Assembly (NCBI GenBank): GCA_002497345.1
Contig: DANS01000031.1
Location: 12,682 to 17,800, forward strand
Origin: Thermoproteus sp. UBA157
Lineage (GTDB): Archaea > Thermoproteota > Thermoprotei > Thermoproteales > Thermoproteaceae
Direction of reading: 5' to 3'
DNA length: 5,119 nucleotides
Shown: piece after piece, positions 1 to 5,110 of the stretch
Position numbering within the stretch: the first letter of the stretch is position 1
Layout: the number at the start of each line of letters is the position of its first letter
Notes under the pieces: generated by a model
What the model saw: the letters and a program-made list of their open reading frames with translations, nothing else
Database searches by the model: none
Told to the model about the DNA's origin: nothing
Made by a program: the position numbers and the translations under genes

Positions 1-9
1 CGCAAGGCC

Positions 10-120
10 GGCCGAGGGGCTGGCCAGCCCCCGGGCCGCCTGTCTCGGGCGCGCCGTAAGGCCCGCCCGGGAGCGTGCCCCCGCCAAGCCCGGGGAGTAG
101 AAAGGGGGCGCCCCTCGGCT
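10..120 (+). ncRNA. Candidate structured RNA: rod-like hairpin with GUAA tetraloop
   Basis: Three nested helices line up in one rod. The outer stem is a perfect 10-bp inverted repeat, 11-20 with 110-119 (plus a G-U pair at 10/120). A perfect 8-bp stem follows, 29-36 with 88-95. The apical hairpin pairs 43-51 with 64-72 (nine pairs, one G-U), then a C-C mismatch, then 53-55 with 60-62, closed by a GTAA loop at 56-59. A GNRA loop and a G-U pair favour the plus strand, since the minus strand would give a UUAC loop and an A-C mismatch. The inner loops, 21-28 against 96-109 and 37-42 against 73-87, are large and could hold binding sites. An alternative pairing, 77-82 with 104-109, also exists. I see no SRP, RNase P, 5S rRNA, C/D or H/ACA signature. 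High GC makes chance pairing easier, so this is a candidate only. Confidence 0.35.
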
Positions 121-126
121 TAAATA
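119..126. promoter_or_regulatory. TATA-like box, orientation unclear
   Basis: CTTAAATA lies in otherwise very GC-rich DNA and reads as a TATA-like element on both strands. On the plus strand transcription would begin near 148-150, inside the hairpin at 145-171. On the minus strand it would begin near 97, with no start codon at the expected leaderless position. No gene is clearly served by it. Confidence 0.3.
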
Positions 127-144
127 CCTTCCGAATTCTGCGCG

Positions 145-171
145 GTCGCCTAAGCGCTAACGCTTGGCGAC
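145..171. repeat. Strong inverted repeat (11-bp hairpin)
   Basis: GTCGCC (145-150) pairs with GGCGAC (166-171), one T bulges at 151, and AAGCG (152-156) pairs with CGCTT (161-165) around a CTAA loop. There is no following T-tract, so it is not a typical terminator. It sits about where plus-strand transcription from the TATA-like box at 119-126 would start, so it could be an operator or a 5' RNA structure. Function unknown. Confidence 0.5.
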
Positions 172-540
172 GAACCGGCGGGGTTTAAGCCCTCTTGGCC
201 GCACGCGGGCGCACGATGCGTCGCCTCGTGTGTACTAGAGCGTCTACGAGATGCGCGCAAATCGCCGCGGACATCGCCTATGCCGAGACGGCAAACGTCG
301 CGTGAAGATGTGTCGGAGGCCGCTCCGAGCTCAGCTCGCCAGGAAGCCGATCGAATCGGCGAGGGCGATCGGAAACGCCGTTGGAGAAGGCCGCGGACAT
401 AGCAGTGAGGAGCGACGTGGCGGTGGCGCGTTGTCCATAACGCTACGGCCTCGCTGTGCGCCAAGCCCGTCGCGACCGGGCGCTCGCCGAGAGGTTGAGC
501 CCCGCCGCGCGGAGGCCGGCGAAGTGGCGGCCAGGCGCGC
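172..540. other. Intergenic stretch without a recognised gene
   Basis: GC-rich DNA with short open stretches in several frames and no family resemblance in any of them. A 28-codon reading frame starts with ATG at 215 and has a TATA-like TTTAA near 184-188 about 28 bases upstream, but its product is unrecognisable. Protein-like fragments further on would need frame changes to join. It may be the remains of a lost gene or plain spacer before the NTPase promoter. Confidence 0.4.
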
Positions 541-550
541 GTTATTTAAA
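541..550 (+). promoter_or_regulatory. TATA box of the NTPase gene
   Basis: GTTATTTAAA is an AT-rich block in GC-rich surroundings. Its centre (about 545) is 25 bases before the GTG at 570, the spacing expected between an archaeal TATA box and a transcription start. This implies a leaderless mRNA whose first base is at or next to the start codon, and it supports the chosen GTG. Confidence 0.75.
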
Positions 551-569
551 CCCGTTAGTTGTTCGCGAC

Positions 570-1103
570 GTGATCGTAGCCGTGGCCTCCAGGAACCCCA
601 ACAAGCTGAGGGCGGTCGAGTCGGCGTATCGCGTGTTCGGCCTGCGGGCCCGCGTGGTGGCCGCGGAAAAGCCGCCCGGTCTGCCTCAACAACCGGTCGG
701 GCTGGACGAGGTCGTCCGCGGCGCCGTCAAGAGGGCCGTGCACGCCGCCTCGGCGGTGCCGGGGGCGGAACACGGCGTGGGCATCGAGGCGGGCGCCATC
801 GAGGCCGCGGGCTTCCACCTAGACGTCACTATCGCGGCCATAGCGGACGGCTCGGGCCGCGTCACCGTGGGCGTCGGCCCAGGCTTCGAGGTGCCGGCGG
901 TCTTCCTCGCCGATGTGCTCAATGGCGCGGAGCTCGGCAGGCTGGCGGAGGCCTTCTTCGGGAAGCCGGCCGTGGGCTACAGGGAGGGCCTCGTGGGGAT
1001 CCTCAGCAAAGGCAGAATAGAAAGGATTGATCTAAACGCCCTAGCGGTGGCCATGGCGCTTCTGCCTAGGCTCCCCCACAACTCCCGCCTCTATAACCGC
1101 TAG
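570..1103 (+). CDS. Non-canonical purine NTP phosphatase (ITP/XTP hydrolase), DUF84/YjjX family
   Basis: This 177-residue protein matches the DUF84/YjjX family, which hydrolyses inosine and xanthosine triphosphates to diphosphates and keeps deaminated purines out of nucleic acids; it would act in the cytoplasm. Visible family marks are ASRNPNK (residues 6-12), the loop that begins the nucleotide-binding site; GLPQQPVG with E47 and GAVKRA (37-56); HGVGIEAG (68-75); GPGFEVP (103-109); and GLVGILSKGRIER (140-152), which resembles the family's G-IG-LT-G--R segment. The length is typical of the family. The GTG start at 570 is chosen because the TATA box lies 25 bases upstream and the family's N-terminal strand (IVAVAS) begins directly after it. 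There is no ribosome binding site, as expected for leaderless translation. Third codon positions are strongly GC-rich. It converges on the hydrolase gene, and the two stop codons share CTAG at 1100-1103. The gene appears intact. Confidence 0.92.
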   Translation: MIVAVASRNPNKLRAVESAYRVFGLRARVVAAEKPPGLPQQPVGLDEVVRGAVKRAVHAASAVPGAEHGVGIEAGAIEAAGFHLDVTIAAIADGSGRVTVGVGPGFEVPAVFLADVLNGAELGRLAEAFFGKPAVGYREGLVGILSKGRIERIDLNALAVAMALLPRLPHNSRLYNR

Positions 1104-1625
1104 CTGTTGGACAAAGCGATTATGTTGGTGTAGGGATATGCCATATCTCTGAACTTGACGTATTGTCTCTTCTCGGCGTGGTGCAACGGCACGGTTATCT
1201 TGGGCCTCAACAACATCACGGCCTCCGCGGCCTCCTCGGGCGTCATCACGGAGCCGCCGCCTATGGGCACTAAGAGGATGTCCACGAGCCCTGCGGACGA
1301 CATCTCCTTTATGAGGTCCGTATCGCCCGTGTGGTACAGCCTCACCCCGCCGGCGTCGACGACGTAGCCTACGCCCTCGCCCTTAGCGTGAACGGGCCGC
1401 CCTCTTTGCAGCTTCGTCATATTGTAGGCGTCCGTCACGGCCACTTTGAAGAGTCCCAACTCTAGGACCTCGCCGGGCTTTACAACGCGGCCTCCGAAGG
1501 GGGAGTAGAACTCCGAGATTCCGCCGGGGAAATGGGCTCGATGCGCGTGTGTAGAGGAGGATATCACATCCGTCGAGCTCCAACGCGTCGATGCACAAGG
1601 CGATTTCTCCGCGCCTTATGGCCAC
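1100..1625 (-). pseudogene. Metallo-beta-lactamase-fold metal-dependent hydrolase (UPF0173-like), frameshifted
   Basis: The gene reads in two frames: residues 1-26 (MAIRRGEIALCIDALELDGC...) in one and the rest, from HAHRAH to ALSNS, in another. A loss of two bases (one CA) within the GTGTGT of the plus strand at 1547-1552 explains it. Restoring them gives one 175-residue protein. It then shows HAHRAH (27-32), corresponding to the metal motif HxHxDH but with alanine for aspartate; YHTGDTD (98-104); PIGGGSVMTPEEAAEAV (121-137), very like the UPF0173 pattern; and PLHH (147-150), the late metal histidine. The substrate is unknown. GTG at 1625 is chosen as start because an AT-rich CATAAC lies about 26 bases upstream, but that signal is weak. 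The N-terminus before the metal motif is short for the fold, so the true start may be elsewhere. As given, the frame breaks at the active site and the product would be dead. Confidence 0.8.
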
Positions 1626-1707
1626 GCCGGCCGCGCCGACAGCGGGCGTGTTATGGGATCGAATCCAAAAGTGCGGTCTTCCCGCTCCGGCGGCACGGCG
1701 GGCGGCT

Positions 1708-2156
1708 TTAGTGGGGGCAACCATTCCACCTAGCAAAGCCGGCGGCTACGTCTGCCAGCTGAAGGCCCGGCACCCGCCTCGAGTCCCTCTCGATAACCCT
1801 GACGCCCAGCCGGGGCCTTTTCGGGAGCAACTGGTTGTCCACGACCACGAGCACGGCCCCCTCGGCCAGCTCCCTCAAGGCCGCCTCGACGTCGGAGTGC
1901 GAGGAGAAGCGGAAGACCTTATACCTCACTCCGCCGCCTCGGAGATCAGCCTCGTCACAGACTGCGCGTCCGCCTTGCGCCTTATATCGCTCCATTTCAG
2001 CTCCCTGCACACTCTAGCCAAGCGGCGGATCCGCTCCAGCAAATGCCGGCCGAGCTCCATATAGGTCACGCCGTACCTCGCCGTGAGCGCCACCGCCCCC
2101 AAGGCGACGCAGTTACATGGCGATTTGGCTCCGCCCTCGTCGACGAACACGATCAC
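1708..2156 (-). pseudogene. DUF3800-family protein, frameshifted
   Basis: Two overlapping frames carry the two halves of a DUF3800 protein, a family of predicted RNase H-like fold often found near mobile and defence genes; its biochemical role is not established. The first half has IVFVDEGGA (2-10, matching the usual IDESG strand), VALGAVAL (17-24) and RELKWSDIRR (51-60, the ELKW motif). The second has VLVVVDN (102-108) and DSRRVPGLQLADVAAGFAR (125-143), the family's C-terminal S-----LQLAD--AG signature. The first frame ends at TGA (1926-1928); adding one base there, such as a G giving GAGGTGAGG, joins the halves into 149 residues. The GTG start at 2156 is supported by a TATA box centred 25 bases upstream. 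This is short for DUF3800 (often about 200 or more), so it may be a compact version. The gap to the hydrolase start is 82 bases, so the two may be separate units. Confidence 0.72.
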
Positions 2157-2176
2157 AAAGTGTTTAAACTGAGCCG

Positions 2177-2185
2177 TATTTATAA
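2177..2185 (-). promoter_or_regulatory. TATA box of the DUF3800 gene
   Basis: On the minus strand this reads TTATAAATA, an excellent archaeal TATA box, centred about 25 bases before the GTG at 2156. The arrangement repeats that of the NTPase gene and implies a leaderless transcript. The core TTATAA is a palindrome, so weak transcription to the right, starting near 2206, is possible. Confidence 0.8.
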
Positions 2186-2191
2186 GACGGT

Positions 2192-2213
2192 GGGGGGACG
2201 GATATGTCCCCCC
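2192..2213. repeat. Perfect 8-bp inverted repeat beside the DUF3800 promoter
   Basis: GGGGGGAC (2192-2199) and GTCCCCCC (2206-2213) pair perfectly around a six-base GGATAT loop. The repeat lies just upstream of the TATA box of the DUF3800 gene, where a transcription factor site or the BRE would be found. It could be a regulator site or a hairpin. A regulatory role is only inferred from position. Confidence 0.5.
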
Positions 2214-2767
2214 AGGCAGGGGAGGGAATCCGCCCCCGAGGCGCCGTGCAAGAGCCGCTTCCCATAGCACTGCGGCATTATGGGGACTACGTGTGAGAGC
2301 TCCGGCTGGGCGTTCAGCGACTTGCGCCAAAAGTCTCTAGCGGGGCGCTCTGGCCGCTCAGCGCCGGATGGGCCCCTCGGCTGAGTTAACGTCGGCGACC
2401 GGCTTCTACCCATGAAACGCATATCACGGCAGGGGCCGAAAACGCCGCGCCGGCTGCGCGAGTCCGGACGAGCGCCGAGGCTGATAAACGGCGGTCTCTT
2501 GAAGGCCGGGGGCAGGGTGCGGGGGTTGCCGGCGGCCTTCTGGAGCAACGGCCAATCCCCTTTCCGCGACTCAGCTCCCCCTCGTGGGCGGCCAACGCCG
2601 GAGTTATCGTAGGCGCGGCGGCCGGGCGTGTTGGCGGATATGGCAGGGATCAAGCCCCCTATCCGAAGCCTCACACGCCCCTTGCACCAAATACCAACAC
2701 CCTCACCGAAGGCGGATCCGACGGCTCCCTTACCGTAATGGGCGCCCGCCCCTAGGACGGCCCTCCG
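2214..2767. other. Stretch without a supported gene
   Basis: No family is recognisable on either strand. The minus strand has a 164-codon open frame (GTG at 2674 to TAA at 2180-2182), but its stop lies inside the TATA box of the next gene, its composition is rich in Arg, Pro and Gly as chance frames in GC-rich DNA are, and no promoter lies at the right distance. It may be a decayed coding region. No RNA gene or repeat was seen. Confidence 0.4.
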
Positions 2768-3670
2768 TTGTTCCTCGCCGCGGGGGCCGCTGGGGATGAG
2801 CTGGAGCGGAGGCTAGAAATCGCCCTCGCTGACCAGAAGCCGCCCGCTTCGGAGGAAGTTTCGGCCGAAATAGGACGGCGTCTTGTCGAGCGGCCTCGGA
2901 CGCGCGGTGGAAAAAGATCTAGCGCACGTAACCGTAGTGGAGGCGTTAACCTCAACGACGCCGAGCGGCTCTGCGGAGCTTCTCGCAAGACCTTATCGCA
3001 CTCGAAATAATAAGTGACGTCTACGCCGAACGCATTTAGGCGCGAGGTTAGGGGCAAGCCGCGCGCCGGCTCGTGTAAAGGTTGTGCGATACGAGGAGGG
3101 CGTCAGCTACGTACCGCTCCACGGCGATTCCACACATCCCCGCCTCTCCGACCCTCCCCAGAGAGGAGCCGGAGATGTTTCTAGGCTGGCGGGCCTCCGA
3201 CGAGATCGGTGGAAGCTTTGCGGCAGCGGGCGTAACTCAGCCGCGGCGGATCGTGTAGTTAGTCGCCAGGCCTGGAAAACGGCGATAAATGCGATTTTGA
3301 CCAGGCGCGGCTTATCGCATTCTTTCGTGTCTGATTGGGCGCAGAGGCGGGATGAACTAGGAGCGATAAGGCAGACGGTTAGGCCGGCAACGCGGAGGAT
3401 AGCGTTACATCTACTAGAGGCGGTAAAGCCCTTTTAGAGATCTAAACGCTCCAGGCAAATACGGCAACTGATTGGCGTATTAACCCCGCACAACGGCTAT
3501 TTACTATCGCACGCGTAAGAAACACGACAAGCCGGGGGAGTTAAGGGTTGTAGAGCCTGCGGAAGTGCTTATGTTTCTGGGGGAGGGGCTTTGTGGGCTA
3601 CTACATGTCCGCCTTGGAGGAGGCTGCTGGTTTTACAAATATATTACGCGTCCATGGACTGTTCCAATAA
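2768..3670 (+). pseudogene. Possible heavily decayed gene of unknown family
   Basis: Protein-like segments follow one another on the plus strand but change frame repeatedly. Examples are DELERRLEIALADQ (2798-2839), a Val/Glu/Thr-rich stretch including EKDLAHVTVVEAL (2910-2948), LIALEIISDVYAERI (2992-3036), VVRYEEGVSYVPLHGD (3081-3128), LHLLEAVKPFRDLNAPGKYGN (split at 3431-3435), and ELRVVEPAEVLMFLGEGLVGYYMSAL, joined if one T is dropped from CTTTG at 3589-3593; the last segment ends at TAA 3668-3670. Most joins need one extra base removed, often in a short run of one base. I do not recognise the family. Third positions are less GC-rich than in the NTPase gene, so a foreign or non-coding origin is possible. 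Allowing free frame changes makes chance assemblies easy, and the opposite strand also gives protein-like pieces here, so confidence is low. Confidence 0.28.
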
Positions 3671-3846
3671 ATCACAAGAGAGGATATACGGACCCGCGAG
3701 TCGAAAACAATCAACAAACGCGCAGAATCCCCTTTCTCTGTGAAAAGCTGAAACGCGTCGAAGATCGAAAACATAAACAAATTATCGATAATAGGAAATG
3801 AGAATTTATTTATATTATTTATCTAGGAGAGGTTTAATAATAATCT
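3640..3846. other. AT-rich island next to the tRNA 3' end
   Basis: Base composition turns abruptly AT-rich, ending in runs such as TTTATTTATATTATTTAT (3806-3823). This contrasts with the GC-rich DNA on both sides. One plus-strand frame runs to TGA at 3799-3801 with a Lys/Arg/Asn-rich tail, but it is not recognisable. The position beside a tRNA 3' end is typical of integrated elements. However, I found no second copy of the tRNA end within the window, and no integrase. Confidence 0.5.
3781..3792. repeat. Perfect 12-base palindrome
   Basis: ATTATCGATAAT equals its own reverse complement. It stands in the AT-rich island about 55 bases from the tRNA 3' end. It could be a protein-binding site or chance in AT-rich DNA. 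Confidence 0.5.
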
Positions 3847-3864
3847 TGGTAGCGGGGCCGGGAT

Positions 3865-3881
3865 CTGCTCGGGATCTCCCT
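3865..3881 (-). other. tRNA intron 2 (T-loop, 17 nt)
   Basis: The intron begins AGGG, ends CCCGAGCAG and lies between A58 and A59 of the T-loop; because an A can be read on either side, 59/60 fits equally. It folds as GGG/CCC around AGAT, and GAGC pairs with exon GTTC (one G-U), leaving a three-base AAA bulge at the 5' cut. T-loop introns at this site are known in Thermoproteales tRNAs. The ends match intron 1 exactly (4 bases at the start, 9 at the end). Confidence 0.85.
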
Positions 3882-3901
3882 TTGAACCCGGGACCTCGGG
3901 G

Positions 3902-3922
3902 CTGCTCGGGCCTCACGGCCCT
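3902..3922 (-). other. tRNA intron 1 (anticodon loop, 21 nt)
   Basis: The intron begins AGGG, ends CCCGAGCAG and follows A38 of the loop CTCATAA. It folds as a GGGCC/GGCCC stem closed by a GTGA (GNRA) loop. GAGC at its 3' end can pair with exon GCTC, leaving a three-base AGC bulge at the 3' cut, close to the bulge-helix-bulge motif cut by the archaeal splicing endonuclease. The 5' bulge (ATAAA) is larger than the usual three bases. Insertion between 38 and 39 differs from the canonical 37/38; a cut one base earlier would give G at position 38, which is less likely. Confidence 0.85.
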
Positions 3923-3986
3923 TTATGAGCCCCGCGGCCTACCTGGCTGGCCTACCCCGCTCTCTGCACCTTAAGGGAAAACGACC

Positions 3987-4002
3987 TTTAAAAACTTTTC
4001 CC
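3987..4002 (-). promoter_or_regulatory. BRE and TATA box of the initiator tRNA gene
   Basis: On the minus strand the sequence reads GGGAAAAG followed by TTTTTAAA: a purine-rich BRE and a TATA box (3987-3994). The TATA centre is about 30 bases before the first tRNA base (3961), which puts transcription start near 3964 and leaves a 5' leader of only a few bases. Confidence 0.8.
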
Positions 4003-4903
4003 GCGGGGCGGAGCGCCGAGATTCTCCGCTCTCGGCTCCGACGTCGCCGACATCTGCCCAACCGCGCGCGGCGAGCGGCTCCGTGGCCCCGCCCGCCGAA
4101 GTTGCGGGCGTCCACCGCTAGGCCGGCAAGTCCAAGCGCTGGGCCCATCGCCGGCGAAAGCCGCCTAGCGCGGCGTCTTCCGATGGCGCAGCGCGCGGCG
4201 TCGGTCCAGGCGTTGAGGAGGGCGTGCCCGGCTCGCCGATACGACGCGGCGTGGATCGCAGAGCTCGACGCGTCGGGGGCCGAGCGCGTTTTTCGGTTTC
4301 GCGAAATCCCGGGCGGCGCTCAAAGCCCTCCGGAGCTCGCGGCGGATGGCCATCGCCCATGACCGAGGCCGAATCCTCGCGAACGGGGCGGAAGTCCCTG
4401 GAGGCGATCGCGGCCCGCGAAAGACGCGGCCCTCTAGGACGGCTCAAACCAGCCGCCGCCCAATATTGGCCAAGGGAAGGGGCGACAACGCAATGCCTCT
4501 TTGTCCTCGTGGGGGCATCGCGGCGGGCCGCGACCCGAGATCTCGGAGACTGCGCCGTTTCGGGCGCCCGTCAGCCGCGGCGTGGGTTGCTGGATCCCCG
4601 CCTCGGAGGCCTAAGCCGCGTTGCAGGCGACATCAGGAAGACGGCGATATTTAACGGCCAAACTGGGAAAGGTCCGGGGAGGTAGCGTCGACGCTGGAGG
4701 CGGAGAATTTCACGGCGATAGTCGAGACGGAGGAGCGTCGAGCCGACGGCGAGGAGGCGTTGCGGAGCGGAGCCCATCCTCGCCCTGTTGACTCCAGCGG
4801 AGGGCCCCCGCCCTTAGCCAGGCGACCGGCGGCCGCGTCGCCGAAAGCGCCGGAGCCGCGCGGGATCGCGAAGAGGGGGCCGATAAAGGCGGGAGTGCGC
4901 CGG
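4003..4903. other. GC-rich stretch without an intact gene
   Basis: No frame on either strand matches a family I recognise. The longest open frames on opposite strands overlap one another and are Arg/Pro/Ala-rich, as chance frames in GC-rich DNA are. Two minus-strand pieces have host-like GC-rich third positions: one starts with ATG at 4353 (MAIRRELRRALSAARDF...), and a second in another frame near 4190-4280 contains SAIHAASYRRAGHALLNAW. They would join by one frameshift and loosely recall HEPN-type helical proteins, but this is weak. A TATA-like GATATTTAAC is at 4646-4655, with no start codon at the leaderless distance downstream on the plus strand. Confidence 0.4.
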
Positions 4904-5059
4904 CTAGAGGCGCTGGTAGTTGAAAGGGAGATCTGCGCCCTCTGCAAGGCGGCCGACGTAGCGATGTAGCGCGGCCTCGGCGGGCCGCACGAGGGGCGCG
5001 CCCATCGCGCGGGCCTCGCCGACAGGATTCGCCTAGCGGACGGCTTGTTGCATGAACAT
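4904..5059 (-). pseudogene. Gene-like fragment with an internal amber codon, family unknown
   Basis: The frame runs 52 codons from ATG at 5059 to TAG at 4904-4906, with one in-frame TAG at codon 9 (5033-5035). After the amber codon it reads ANPVGEARAMGAPLVRPAEA and continues to FNYQRL. Third codon positions are strongly GC-rich, as in the NTPase gene, which supports a once-coding origin. I do not recognise the family. The TATA-like box at 5101-5110 could serve it, with a leader of about 20 bases, unlike the leaderless genes nearby. It may be an N-terminal remnant of a lost gene. A shorter frame starting at the ATG after the amber codon (about 32 residues) is possible but less likely. Confidence 0.35.
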
Positions 5060-5100
5060 ATCGGCGTTCCCTGCGTTAGTTAAAGAACGGCGCAACGCAA

Positions 5101-5110
5101 TCTTTATATA
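5101..5110. promoter_or_regulatory. TATA box at the window edge
   Basis: TCTTTATATA is a strong archaeal TATA box. On the plus strand transcription would start about 20 bases beyond the window, so it probably serves a gene or RNA to the right. The minus-strand reading TATATAAAGA could instead start transcription near 5080, ahead of the fragment at 4904-5059. Confidence 0.6.

Larger units (their letters stand above)
3847..3961 (-). tRNA. Initiator tRNA-Met (CAT) with two introns, CCA encoded
   Basis: Removing two short introns leaves a perfect 77-base cloverleaf. The acceptor stem AGCGGGG pairs with CCCCGCT; then come TA, the D-stem GGCC/GGCC with loop AGCCAGGTA, the anticodon stem CGGGG/CCCCG with loop CTCATAA, variable AGGTC, the T-stem CCGGG/CCCGG with loop TTCAAAT, discriminator A, and CCA in the DNA. 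The anticodon CAT is at 3925-3927. The A1-U72 pair and three G-C pairs at 29-31/39-41 are archaeal initiator marks, so this tRNA carries the first methionine of every protein. Intron 1 (21 bases) is in the anticodon loop and intron 2 (17 bases) in the T-loop. Removal by the tRNA splicing endonuclease and ligase is inferred from family knowledge. A BRE/TATA promoter lies upstream. Without intron removal the T-arm and anticodon loop are broken, which may hide the gene from simple tRNA searches. Confidence 0.95.

Noticed and set aside
251..1030. A 259-codon plus-strand frame, longer than the NTPase gene
   Set aside because: It overlaps the NTPase gene in another frame and becomes a repetitive Arg/Gly-rich string there, typical of a shadow frame in GC-rich DNA.
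1650..1675. ATCGAATCC, like a tRNA T-loop
   Set aside because: The adjacent stem has only two pairs, and no acceptor or anticodon stem surrounds it.
2180..2674. A 164-codon minus-strand frame starting with GTG
   Set aside because: Its stop lies within the TATA box of the DUF3800 gene, no promoter lies at a suitable distance, and no family motif is visible; it is mentioned only as part of a gene-poor stretch.
3062..3130. Minus-strand reading VERYVADALLVSHNLYTS, possibly a helical protein fragment
   Set aside because: It is antisense to an equally protein-like plus-strand segment and isolated by stops; it shows how easily chance frames look convincing here.
3243..3300. Resemblance of the plus-strand RQAWKTAINAIL segment to PaREP1-type proteins
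   Set aside because: Only a few residues match, and flanking segments do not follow the family; not enough to name it.
3925..4362. A 145-codon plus-strand frame
   Set aside because: It starts inside the tRNA gene on the opposite strand, crosses the tRNA promoter, and is Arg/Pro/Ala-rich with no motif.
4660..4969. Plus-strand frame with acidic helical text (VETEERRADGEEAL) and a CALC pair of cysteines
   Set aside because: No start codon lies at the leaderless distance from the TATA-like site at 4646-4655, the middle is Pro/Arg-rich, and the minus strand over 4904-5059 has better codon statistics.
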